From SLJM01 sp964415785 (GTDB lineage Bacteria; Myxococcota_A; Bradymonadia; Bradymonadales; Bradymonadaceae): a DNA stretch of 17,779 nt. Made by a program: the position numbers and the translations under genes. Below, in pieces: positions 10,316 to 17,779 of this stretch (position 1 is its first letter; each line of letters begins with the position of its first letter). A model generated the notes under the pieces. That model did no database searches and was not told where the DNA came from. It saw only the letters and a program-made list of their open reading frames with translations. Where the stretch lies: assembly GCA_964415785.1 (NCBI GenBank), contig CAYQBU010000071.1, forward strand, positions 1-17,779, given 5' to 3'.

Positions 10316-11341
10316 ATGGATATGTGGAAATTTGTCGCTCGATTCGGAGCGCTCGTACTCGTATTGGCAACTCTTGTGGCCTGCAGTGATGACGATGGTA
10401 ATCGGATCATCATCGATGATGATTCCAATGCTGCGCCCTCTGAAAATCACGACGCAAATTCTCAGTTTGCGCTCCAAGAATTCGTCTATCAATCGGGTCC
10501 CAGAGAATTATCGGTGGTCGAGGTCCAGGGAATGCACTCTGAAGATCCGCAGATCAATCGACGGGTTTTCTACGAGCACTTCTATGATATCCACTCCTTT
10601 CAAATACTCCGAGATCGAAGCGGCATTGTGATCACCGCTGACCATCCAGATCCTGATTTTAGAGCCTACCACACCTACGGCGCCTACTTCGTAGACGCCA
10701 GCGGCGATGGGCCCTACGAGCTCATCAAGCCCATCGAGGTCGACTCCGAAGTGGCCTCCTTGCGCGTCGAGGAATCCGTTGGCGGGCTCGAGGACCGCAT
10801 CTGGTTTGGACTTCACCATTCCACCTTAGACCATAATGGAAACCTGACGGCCACCACGGTCCCCATGTCCCTCGACGGCGCCTCCAGTCTCCAGACCTAT
10901 CCGGCATCCTGTACCCTTCCCTCGAATATACGGGCTCATACGGACGGCCAGCATGTAGCGATGATCGAGCGATTCTGTGGCACCGGTCTTGGTGGCCACT
11001 ACGTAACGGTCTATGGCACTCCTGATCTGGGTGAACGACATGTGGTCGCTGAAAATGGCCAAGCTGGGCTAAGCCTACATCTTGCGAACGGCTTGGAATG
11101 GGTCACTAATGCTCAGCTTCTTGTCGCCGACGCCCACGGCCAGATGATCGTCGTCGATGTAACCGGAGAGGAAGCCCCCTTCACTCTACTTGATGCTCGA
11201 TTTGACGCCTTTACCCTGGCCCCGGACCAGTCGGCATTTCTAGGTCGCGTCGGTAGCCAACTCCAGATATTCTCATTGGAAAACCCGGTGAAGATATCGG
11301 TTTTGGTCGACGATTCCGAAAATCAAACACCATCGTGGTAG
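10316..11341 (+). CDS. Lipoprotein, unknown function, possibly propeller-like
   Basis: A 341-residue protein. ATG at 10316 is preceded by GGAGGAG 6 bases away, better than the GTG at 10301. The signal peptide MDMWKFVARFGALVLVLATLVAC ends in a lipobox, with C23 the predicted lipidated residue, followed by SDDDG. The body has several strand-rich stretches of sensor or propeller type (GIVITADHPDP, TDGQHVAMIERF, LLVADAHGQMIVVDV, SAFLGRVGSQLQIFSLE), but no named family is recognised. Its base and codon use are clearly more A/T-rich than the neighbouring genes, especially in the first half, and it is bracketed by two copies of the same intergenic repeat. Both suggest a separate history. Cell-envelope location is predicted; the function is unknown. 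Confidence 0.85.
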   Translation: MDMWKFVARFGALVLVLATLVACSDDDGNRIIIDDDSNAAPSENHDANSQFALQEFVYQSGPRELSVVEVQGMHSEDPQINRRVFYEHFYDIHSFQILRDRSGIVITADHPDPDFRAYHTYGAYFVDASGDGPYELIKPIEVDSEVASLRVEESVGGLEDRIWFGLHHSTLDHNGNLTATTVPMSLDGASSLQTYPASCTLPSNIRAHTDGQHVAMIERFCGTGLGGHYVTVYGTPDLGERHVVAENGQAGLSLHLANGLEWVTNAQLLVADAHGQMIVVDVTGEEAPFTLLDARFDAFTLAPDQSAFLGRVGSQLQIFSLENPVKISVLVDDSENQTPSW

Positions 11342-11394
11342 ACCCATAGCACTCGCATACCACCGGCCTTTTCAAATCATCGCAGCCCCAATCA

Positions 11395-11501
11395 CCCCCA
11401 CCTCCGCACACCACCAGGCCCCATCGAAGCCTCATGATTCTCCCCGCGTCCCGCGGGGGAGACACCGACGCCCCCGCGCGCCGGAGAGGGGCTCGCCGCA
11501 T
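11395..11501. repeat. Structured intergenic repeat, copy 2
   Basis: Direct-orientation copy of 10060-10158. The first 41 bases are identical. The first hairpin reads CCCGCG-TCC-CGCGGG, so its loop is the reverse complement of the copy 1 loop, and it is extended by flanking TCTCC/GGAGA. The second hairpin (CCGACGC...GCGCCGG) has one stem mismatch. It begins 54 bases after the lipoprotein stop. Confidence 0.85.
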
Positions 11502-11893
11502 CCCCATGCTGCCCGCGCCGTTCGCTGACGGTCTCCGACGGGTGCGGGAGGCCTCGAAACCCTATCGCGAGCCTTCTCCGTCGCTTAATAAGCTAGACCA
11601 TGGCCTTCGCGAACGGAAGCCCATCCATGCATGGGGCACAAAATCCGTTCCCAGGAGGGAGGATCGACCAGGGGGAGGCCCCCACCGAAAAAGCTGGATG
11701 ACCGTTTTCCATGGGAGGGGGGCCCTGCTCAAGGGGGGTACCGAGGACTGTTTCTGTCGCTCGCTAAAGCTCCGAGGTCGTGCGTGGTAGGCTTTCGATG
11801 CCAGCGCGGAGCAAGACACCTCGTTCGCCAACGGAATCAAAGGAGGGGGGGGTGGTAAGATGGGCGAATCTCGACGGCGGATCGAAGCAAAAG
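11502..11893. other. Non-coding-looking G-rich intergenic region
   Basis: A 392-base gap without a gene I can support. The + strand is rich in G-runs between ~11650 and 11855 (for example GGGGG-AGG-CCCCC at 11671-11683, GGGAGGGGGG near 11722 and a G-run near 11848), in contrast to the C-rich coding strands nearby. Three loosely similar segments of CGTTCGC-type followed by ACGG occur near 11519, 11604 and 11823. Open frames here have no ribosome-binding site and an amino-acid make-up unlike the real genes. Confidence 0.5.
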
Positions 11894-12517
11894 TCAGCGC
11901 CAGGCCACAAACACGCGCTCAAAATTGGCCCTTCCCGCTTCGTACTGCACCGGATAAGCCGGCTCCTCATTGGCCTCCAGGGGACTATTCCACCGCAGCT
12001 CCACCGGTCCCGATTCAAAGCGCAGAACCAGCCGCCCGCCGCGATAGGCCTCCAGGGCCTCCAGGGTCTCGCCCTTCTTCTGGGTGGCCCGCATCAGCGG
12101 GCTCATCAGGCCCTCGTCCAATACCTCCGAGCGCAGGACCTGGTCGAGTTCGTCGCCCCAGAAATCAGCCCTCTTGGGACAGCCGCCGCGATCCTCGTCG
12201 GCATCGAAATAAAGCCACAGCCATCCCTCATCACGCTCCGTCTCCAACAGGGTATAACCCACCACCTTTGCTAACTCCTGAACGGGCTCATACTGGGGAA
12301 AGGTGCCATGGGGTTGCCATCTGGACAATTGGTAATTCCCCACCGGATTGGTTCGCTTCCAGGATCTGGCCGAACCCTTCCCCCGGATCCGCTCCTTCGA
12401 CGCCCTTGTCGGTGGCTTCTTCTCCACCCACTGGCCATCGCCCTTTGGCCACCGAAGGGGAAGGCCCTTCTGGGCGCGTTTTTTATTGAGATCATCGACG
12501 GAAGAAAGGTGGTACAT
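11894..12517 (-). CDS. Unknown conserved-looking protein
   Basis: A 207-residue protein. ATG at 12517 is preceded by AAGGAG 7 bases away; the open frame runs 28 codons further upstream without a better site. The N-terminal ~85 residues are basic and Trp/Pro-containing (KKRAQKGLPLRWPKGDGQW, KPPTRASKERIRGKGSARSWKRTNPVG) and may be an extended nucleic-acid or partner-binding arm. The rest looks like a compact alpha/beta domain (YTLLETERDEGWLWLYFDADEDRGG, split across a strand and a turn, then GGRLVLRFESGPVELRW). There is no signal peptide, no membrane segment and one cysteine. I do not recognise the family. It is divergent from the aldo/keto reductase, with 139 bases between the starts. Confidence 0.75.
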   Translation of the reverse strand: MYHLSSVDDLNKKRAQKGLPLRWPKGDGQWVEKKPPTRASKERIRGKGSARSWKRTNPVGNYQLSRWQPHGTFPQYEPVQELAKVVGYTLLETERDEGWLWLYFDADEDRGGCPKRADFWGDELDQVLRSEVLDEGLMSPLMRATQKKGETLEALEAYRGGRLVLRFESGPVELRWNSPLEANEEPAYPVQYEAGRANFERVFVAWR

Positions 12518-12656
12518 GGCGTTGCTCCTTGCATCATCAGCGCTCCATCCTGTCTCATGAACCCTGGGAATTGCACTGCCTTCCCGGGGCCTCAACTTCA
12601 TATAACCGGCCCCCTAGGGTTTCCCAAAAAATCACCCCACTGACCACGGAGCGTCC

Positions 12657-13508
12657 ATGTCTGATCTCGACCCACCATCCTGGCTCATCTACGGCACGGC
12701 CTGGAAAGAAGAAGAGACCAGGCGATTGACGAAAAAAGCACTGGTCGCTGGCTTCCGGGCCATCGACACGGCCAATCAGCGAAAGCACTACGTGGAAGAC
12801 GCCGTCGGAGCGGCCATCGCCGAGTCCATCGATCAACAGATCTGCCGTCGCGAAGATCTCTTTATCCAGACCAAATTCACCTTCCAGGCCGGCCAGGATC
12901 ATCGCCTGCCCTACGATCCCAACGCCAGCCTGACCCAACAGGTCCACCAGTCCTTTGAGAGCTCGCGAAACCACCTGCGCCTGGACACCATCGACGCCTA
13001 TGTCCTTCACGGCCCATCGAGGCGCCGCGGGCTGGGCGAGGCCGACTGGGAGGTCTGGCGGGCCATGGAAGCTCTCCATGGCGATCAACGCTGCCGCCAC
13101 CTGGGGATCAGCAACGTCTCCCCCGCCCAACTGGAAGAGCTCATCGCCGACGCCCATATCAAGCCTCAATATGTGCAAAATCGCTGCTTCGCCCGAACCG
13201 GCTGGGACCACCAGACCCGCCAGATTTGTCAGCGAGAGGGCATCACCTACCAGGGCTTTTCCCTGCTCACCGCCAATACTCGCGAGCTTAACTCCGAACC
13301 GATCCGCCAACTGGCCGCACAAAAAGAGGTGACCGTTCCCCAGCTTGTCTTTCGTTTCGCCGCCGACATCGGCATCTGGCCTCTCACGGGGACCACCGAT
13401 GTCGACCACATGGAACAAGACCTGGCGGCCCGGTCGCTCTCCCTGAGCGACCAGGACCTCCAAACCCTTCTCACCCCTCACAGGTCAAACTCACCGTCCA
13501 GCTATTGA
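12657..13508 (+). CDS. Aldo/keto reductase family oxidoreductase
   Basis: A 283-residue protein; the ATG follows GGAG by 5 bases. TIM-barrel NAD(P)H-dependent reductase of carbonyl compounds. The catalytic tetrad is visible: D37 in AIDTANQ, Y45 in KHYVED, K73 in FIQTKF and H118 in YVLHGP. Later landmarks are LGISNVSPAQLEELI and the cofactor-end segment LTGTTDVDHMEQDL. The DTANQxKHYxED spacing is the longer variant seen in some fungal-like and bacterial members rather than the usual DTAxxYxNE. Its substrate cannot be told. Length is normal for the family. Its 3' end overlaps the convergent lipoprotein gene by 38 bases, affecting only the hydrophilic tail. Confidence 0.93.
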   Translation: MSDLDPPSWLIYGTAWKEEETRRLTKKALVAGFRAIDTANQRKHYVEDAVGAAIAESIDQQICRREDLFIQTKFTFQAGQDHRLPYDPNASLTQQVHQSFESSRNHLRLDTIDAYVLHGPSRRRGLGEADWEVWRAMEALHGDQRCRHLGISNVSPAQLEELIADAHIKPQYVQNRCFARTGWDHQTRQICQREGITYQGFSLLTANTRELNSEPIRQLAAQKEVTVPQLVFRFAADIGIWPLTGTTDVDHMEQDLAARSLSLSDQDLQTLLTPHRSNSPSSY

Positions 13509-15759
13509 GATCGCCGGTATCGGAAAAGGCGTTGTCCGACACGAAGATCTCCCAGTCTCCACTGCCGTCGGTGTCGATCAGATCCAATAGCCCTTCACCG
13601 TCGTCCAGGTTGGTATCGTCCGAGGGAAAGGGATAGGTCGCCTGGATATCGTCGGTCGCCCCGCCGCTTCGATCATGGAGCGAGACCGTCTCTCCCGACG
13701 GCGACGTCACCTCCACGATCAGATCGCCAATAAAGGTATGGGGGATGTCCAGGCTCACCTCGATATCAGTGATATTGGGGCAGTTGTCGATGTTGATCGT
13801 GTCGGTAATTCCCGAGGGGTCACTGTCGGGAATCGCTATTCCCGGCGCGCTGGTCTCCTCCACTTCAAAGATCTGGGACTCCTCAAAGGTGACGCTGAAA
13901 TTACTGAGATCATCGAGCGCTTTGACGGCCAGCACATAGGTCCCGCTCTCCACCTCCACCACCGTCTGATTGGTGGTCTCGGTGACCAAATCCCCGGCGT
14001 CGTCGTAGAGCTCCAGATGGGCGTCGCCCAGGGTATTGCTGATGCCGATGCTCAACAGATCATCAAAGCTCATCTCCAGCTCATAGTACTGGCGCGTGCC
14101 CGCCGACAGGGTGCCGTCGTAGTCCACGCTCATCTGGCTGCCGTCGATCCCGTCGACGCTCTGTGCCACCCCTTCCAGCACATCGTAGGTCAAATACTCG
14201 ATATCGTCGCCGCTGGTATTCCGAAGGCGTAGCTCCACCTCCTGGTCGTCGTAGGCGTACCAGTAGACGCTGCGCGGCGCCTCGTCGGCCGTGGACACGT
14301 CAATCGTCTCCTCCACCAACACCGTACCATCGCTGCTTCGAATGCTGGCATTGAGCTCCGCCTCGTCGAGGTTGAACTGGTTGAGCCCAACAAATTCACC
14401 GGCGTCCAATTGATGGCTCACCGTCAGGGTATCGCCATTGTCCAGGCGCTCGCCCGCCGCGCTGGTGACCTGGTAGTCAAAAGCTGACCCCTGGGCTCGT
14501 CGATAATCAAAGAGCATGTAGAACTCGTCGGCCGGCGCCTCGATGGGCTCCACCGACGCATCCTCGATATCGAGCTCTTGCTCCAGGGTCTCTTCGTCAC
14601 TCCAGATCTGGAGGCGCCCCTCGCTATCGGGCGCATTCTCCGCAAAAAACAGGGCCACGGCGTTCACCTCGTCGGCGCCGGTGGCCACGTAGTAGTTGTC
14701 GCGAAGCTGGCGAATATCACCGCTCATCTCGCCGTCGCCCAGGTCGATCTCTGTGGCCTCCGGGGCCTCCAACACCTCCACATAGGCCACGTAGTCCCAA
14801 TCGTCGCCGCCGGCGACACCGGGAGCGACGTCCTTGAGCTGCGGCATATTTGAGATGCTCAACTGGTAGTTTCCATTGTGGGGGAGCAGATTGTCGCGCA
14901 CCACCTCGATGCCCCCGCCTTTCTGGCTGACCCGGTAGTATCCAAAGGGCCCGTTATTGATGAAGCCCGGCTCCGGAAGGCCCAGCGAATAGACGCTGAT
15001 CCGAATCCACTGGCCGCTCTCGCCCTGCATCGACACCTCGTGGATCACCTGCTCGCGATCCTCGCCCTCGGGCTCGCCGATCGTCCCCACCATCACATGG
15101 GTTTGACCCACGTCACCAAGGGTCAGACTCGCCTCTCCCCCCTGGGCATTGAGATCCATATCGGGGTCGGCGGCCAGATCTTCGTAAAAGGCCCGCGTCG
15201 GCGTACACACCCCATCGACCGCCGTCGTGCCCGCTCCACATTCCAGCGTAAATTCCTGGACGCAGCGCTGCTCGTCGACATCAAAGACCGTCCCCTCCCC
15301 ACAGATCTCGGGGTTTATCCCACAGATCAAATCCTCGTTTTGCTCAAGGAGTTCGCGGCATACATCTTCGGCGGGCACGCACTCCTCGCTGGCGACCACC
15401 GTATTTTCCCCACAACTGATCTGGGTCTCCTGGACGCAGATCCCATCGTCCTCCTCCACGGTGCCGTCGCCACAAAAGCTGACCGCCTCTGCCTGGCAGC
15501 GACCCAACTCCTCGTTGAGCTCTACCCCTTCGCCGCAATAGGCCGTTCCATCGGAGACGCAGATCCCCAGCACGGCGTCCGGAATCTCATCGTCGGCGCA
15601 CTCCTCAGGGCGCTCCGCCTCGCATTCACCGGACTCCTCATCGACCACCGTGCCCTCACCGCACTCCAGGCTCTGGGCGTCGTCATCATCGTCGCCGCAG
15701 GCCACCAGGCCCACAGCCAACAGGGCGATCATTACAGGGTGCAAATAGCGCTTCATCAT
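13471..15759 (-). CDS. Cys-repeat lipoprotein with C-terminal P-domain
   Basis: A 762-residue protein; GGAG is 7 bases before the ATG at 15759. Signal peptide with lipobox GLVAC (C21 lipidated), followed by GDDDDD. Residues 33-185 hold 16 cysteines in eight ~20-residue units of the type CGEGTV...C. Residues ~190-640 are acidic and beta-rich, with segments resembling pre-peptidase C-terminal (PPC) sandwiches (LLSIGISNTLGDAHLELYDDAGDLV). Residues 641-762 are a proprotein-convertase-type P-domain: HTFIGDLIVEVTSPSG, LHDRSGG, WEIFVSDNAFSDTGDLNSW. No protease domain is present, so the P-domain is likely adhesive or structural. The gene is probably exposed on the envelope. The next gene upstream on the same strand ends with a near-copy of the P-domain, so the pair looks like a duplication. 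Confidence 0.92.
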   Translation of the reverse strand: MMKRYLHPVMIALLAVGLVACGDDDDDAQSLECGEGTVVDEESGECEAERPEECADDEIPDAVLGICVSDGTAYCGEGVELNEELGRCQAEAVSFCGDGTVEEDDGICVQETQISCGENTVVASEECVPAEDVCRELLEQNEDLICGINPEICGEGTVFDVDEQRCVQEFTLECGAGTTAVDGVCTPTRAFYEDLAADPDMDLNAQGGEASLTLGDVGQTHVMVGTIGEPEGEDREQVIHEVSMQGESGQWIRISVYSLGLPEPGFINNGPFGYYRVSQKGGGIEVVRDNLLPHNGNYQLSISNMPQLKDVAPGVAGGDDWDYVAYVEVLEAPEATEIDLGDGEMSGDIRQLRDNYYVATGADEVNAVALFFAENAPDSEGRLQIWSDEETLEQELDIEDASVEPIEAPADEFYMLFDYRRAQGSAFDYQVTSAAGERLDNGDTLTVSHQLDAGEFVGLNQFNLDEAELNASIRSSDGTVLVEETIDVSTADEAPRSVYWYAYDDQEVELRLRNTSGDDIEYLTYDVLEGVAQSVDGIDGSQMSVDYDGTLSAGTRQYYELEMSFDDLLSIGISNTLGDAHLELYDDAGDLVTETTNQTVVEVESGTYVLAVKALDDLSNFSVTFEESQIFEVEETSAPGIAIPDSDPSGITDTINIDNCPNITDIEVSLDIPHTFIGDLIVEVTSPSGETVSLHDRSGGATDDIQATYPFPSDDTNLDDGEGLLDLIDTDGSGDWEIFVSDNAFSDTGDLNSWTVSLTCEG

Positions 15760-15836
15760 CTCATATCTCCAGACCCGCCAGGGGTCGTTTAAATTGTGCT
15801 AAATTCTATCGTCGTCGATCTGTCCCACCGGCCCCC

Positions 15837-15994
15837 AGCCCGGATTATTCATGAGACGTCGTAGCGAGGCAAAATCAGAGTTTAGAGGCCAAAATCGAGC
15901 CCCACAGGCGATGCCGGAGGCATCGTCGCGGAGTGAGATACAGGCATCTGGGCTCTGATGAGCCGCAGCAGACGCGTCGTGAATAATCCGGGCT
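15837..15994. repeat. 158-bp element bounded by 18-bp inverted repeats
   Basis: AGCCCGGATTATTCATGA (15837-15854) and TCGTGAATAATCCGGGCT (15977-15994) are reverse complements except for one base. Inside are further pairings: ATCAGAG (15874-15880) with CTCTGAT (15953-15959), GAGCCC (15897-15902) with GGGCTC (15950-15955), and a short GATGCC-GGA-GGCATC hairpin near 15910-15924. The right arm reaches into the TAG stop (15993-15995) of the upstream gene. It may be a large transcription-ending structure, a structured RNA, or a small mobile element remnant. No clear target-site duplication is seen. Confidence 0.75.
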
Positions 15995-17779
15995 AACCCT
16001 CACAGGTCAGCGTCAACGTCCAGCTATTGAGATCTCCCGTGTCGCTAAAGGCGTTATCCGACACAAAGATCTCCCAGATGCCGGTGCCCGACGTCCCCTC
16101 GAAGTCCAGCAACTCTTCGCCATCGTCCAATCCCGTCCCATCGGGAAAGGGATAGGTGGCCTGGATATCATCGCTCGATCCTCCCGTGCGGTCGTGGAGC
16201 CGCGCCACTTCCCCGGCCGGCGTCGTCACGTCCACAATCAGATCGCCCCTCCAGGTGTGGGTGATATCGAGCTCCACCGCCACCTCCAGGATCGTGGGGC
16301 AACTGCTCACGTTGAGCTCGTCGGTGACCCCGGCAGCATCGTTGTCGGGAATGGCGAGAGCTGGCTCGCTGGTGACCTCCACTTCGAATTCGTTGAGCTC
16401 TGAGAGCGAGAGTTCATAGCCCTCGCCGAGGTCACTATCGGCCACCACCTCCAATACGCGCTGCTCTCCGAAGTCGCCGCTCACCCCGAGGCTCAGCTCA
16501 TCGGGATCATCGCTCTCGCCAATAATCTCCTGAGTCACCGGGTCCAGGACCCGCAGGGTCGCCTCGCCGTCGTCCACATCCAGATCGACGCCCACCATAT
16601 CGTCGGAGAGGAATCGAAAGACCATCACCTCTCTATCCCCGGCCGACAGGGCGTCTCGTTGAAAGCTCTCATCTGCTGGTCCCACGACATCGTAGACCTC
16701 AAAGGGGGTGATCCCCTCGACGCTGATGTCACCGATCAATACGGGGGTAAACCCGGGATTGCTCACGCGCACCGTATAGTCACCGGGCCCGGCGGCGATC
16801 AGAGCGATCTCCTGGACCTCCTGAATATCCTCTGCCTCGTAGAGAACCACTCCATTGGGGTTGAGGATCTCCAGGTCCAGGGCATCGCCCTCAAAGGGCG
16901 TCACCCTTCCCCGGAGGATGTCGTTGGTGCTCAACTCCAGGGTCTCCTCGATCACATCACTGGGTCCCAATCCCTCGAAGACCTCGGCATCGATATCAAC
17001 GTCGATGCCGTCGCTGATCGCCTCCGCCGGTTTGATCGCCACCACCACCTGCTGGGCCGTATTGGCCAACCACTCAAGCTGGGTAACCCTATCGAGTCCC
17101 TCGGCGCTCGCCACCGCAAATCGATCTGCGTTATATAGCGCCACGTCGGCCACCCCATCGCCGGCGTCCACCGTCACCTCCAGCTCCGTCATATCCACCG
17201 TCTCCACCACCAGATATTGCCAATCGCCGGGCTCATAGAGATCGCCCTCAAAGCTCGTCTCGAAGCTTGAGCGCCCGCTCTCAGCGACCTCAAAGAGAGT
17301 CGTCTCCTCAGCGACCGCCGTGGCCACAAATCCACTGGCTACCTCAGCACTCGTATTCTCATAATAAATCGTATAGGTGCCCCCTTGCCCGGCCCATGCG
17401 TAGGGTCGCGGCGTCTCTCCGACGTCATAGCTCATGCCCTGTGCGGGGACCTCTCCCAGGGCCGCCACCTCCACCCCATCTCGCTCGACCGTCACGGCCA
17501 TCGCCACGTCCTGATCCGATTGGTGACTGGCGATGATCATCTCTCCTGCGTCCGCCAACACCTCCACCTCGTGGACCTCGCCGGGCTCCAGAATACTCGT
17601 CGCCTGGGCACTGACCGTATAATCCGTATCGGGCCCCACAAAGGCCTGGCCGTCAACGTGAAACCACAGCGTCTCCGCTCCCTGGGTGGGCACCGAAACC
17701 TGGCCCCCCGGCTCCAACGTCTCTTGGCTCCAGCGCTCATCGTCGCTTCCCCAGACCTCCACCGTCGGGCCCCAGACAT
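15993..17779 (-). CDS. Surface protein with PPC-like segments and C-terminal P-domain, 5' partial
   Basis: The frame stays open to the right edge, so the start, signal peptide and N-terminal domains are outside; ~595 residues are visible. An in-frame GTG at 17762 is not needed as a start. The visible part is acidic and beta-rich, with repeated ~100-residue sandwich-like segments of PPC type (ELEVTVDAGDGVADVALYNA, LDLEILNPNGVVLYEAEDI, VGVDLDVDDGEATLRVLDP). The last 121 residues are a P-domain (HTWRGDLIVDVTTPAG, LHDRTGG, WEIFVSDNAFSDTGDLNSW) closely matching the downstream lipoprotein's. Only two cysteines are visible, both in the P-domain and both shared. An extracellular or envelope role is inferred; no protease domain is visible, but one could lie beyond the edge. 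Confidence 0.88.
   Translation of the reverse strand, partial: VWGPTVEVWGSDDERWSQETLEPGGQVSVPTQGAETLWFHVDGQAFVGPDTDYTVSAQATSILEPGEVHEVEVLADAGEMIIASHQSDQDVAMAVTVERDGVEVAALGEVPAQGMSYDVGETPRPYAWAGQGGTYTIYYENTSAEVASGFVATAVAEETTLFEVAESGRSSFETSFEGDLYEPGDWQYLVVETVDMTELEVTVDAGDGVADVALYNADRFAVASAEGLDRVTQLEWLANTAQQVVVAIKPAEAISDGIDVDIDAEVFEGLGPSDVIEETLELSTNDILRGRVTPFEGDALDLEILNPNGVVLYEAEDIQEVQEIALIAAGPGDYTVRVSNPGFTPVLIGDISVEGITPFEVYDVVGPADESFQRDALSAGDREVMVFRFLSDDMVGVDLDVDDGEATLRVLDPVTQEIIGESDDPDELSLGVSGDFGEQRVLEVVADSDLGEGYELSLSELNEFEVEVTSEPALAIPDNDAAGVTDELNVSSCPTILEVAVELDITHTWRGDLIVDVTTPAGEVARLHDRTGGSSDDIQATYPFPDGTGLDDGEELLDFEGTSGTGIWEIFVSDNAFSDTGDLNSWTLTLTCEG

Noticed and set aside
10060..11501. Integron attC sites or a CRISPR array as an explanation of the two repeats
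   Set aside because: No integrase core sites of the GTTRRRY type, no regular short spacers, and only two copies 1.3 kb apart.
11434..11790. Open frame in the G-rich gap after repeat copy 2
   Set aside because: It begins inside the repeat, is Arg/Pro/Gly-rich, has no ribosome-binding site and no recognisable domain.
13474..13839. The P-domain marking a subtilisin/kexin protease
   Set aside because: No Asp-His-Ser protease motifs occur in the 762-residue lipoprotein.

Overview
The window looks like chromosome from a GC-rich, delta-proteobacterium-like Gram-negative bacterium, probably Myxococcota or Bradymonadota. The reasons are strong G/C third positions, lipoprotein signal peptides with an acidic run after the lipobox cysteine, cysteine-rich tandem-repeat surface proteins (motif of the CxPxxCDDxxAxCG..DGCG type), C-terminal P-domains and one elaborate phosphorelay. 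The phylum call is inference from these traits; no marker gene is present.

Layout. (1) 1-2118, +: the end of a large secreted protein with a carboxypeptidase-regulatory-like segment, a ThuA-like/amidotransferase-like segment and five cysteine-rich repeats, followed by a perfect 20-bp bidirectional terminator hairpin. (2) 2197-2568, -: a small tail-anchored membrane protein. (3) 2696-7466, +: the centrepiece, a three-gene operon. Its first gene fuses a complete response-regulator receiver domain to a complete hexameric-type glutamate dehydrogenase. The second is a CHASE-sensor hybrid histidine kinase with two receiver domains. The third, overlapping the kinase by 14 bp, is a stand-alone Hpt protein. 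Together they supply every step of a phosphorelay (kinase His, receiver Asp, Hpt His, receiver Asp), and the only visible output is a central nitrogen-metabolism enzyme rather than a DNA-binding domain.

(4) 7596-8276, +, and 8293-8787, -: two convergent unknown proteins, one with a possible ribbon-helix-helix N-terminus and a very acidic linker, the other helical. (5) 8850-9773, -: a dimethylarginine-hydrolase/amidinotransferase-like enzyme. (6) 9906-9989, +: tRNA-Leu(UAG) with a plausible sigma-70 promoter. (7) 10060-11501: a lipoprotein gene of lower GC flanked by two direct copies of a ~100-bp structured intergenic repeat; the three-base loop of one hairpin is reverse-complemented between the copies. 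A ~390-bp G-rich stretch without a convincing gene follows. (8) 11894-12517, -, an unknown protein, divergent from 12657-13508, +, an aldo/keto reductase.

(9) 13471-17779, -: two consecutive surface proteins that share a near-duplicate C-terminal P-domain. The second (downstream) is a lipoprotein with eight two-cysteine units; the first runs off the right edge. They are separated by a 158-bp element bounded by 18-bp inverted repeats. The most notable biology is the direct phosphorelay-to-glutamate-dehydrogenase wiring of region 3.
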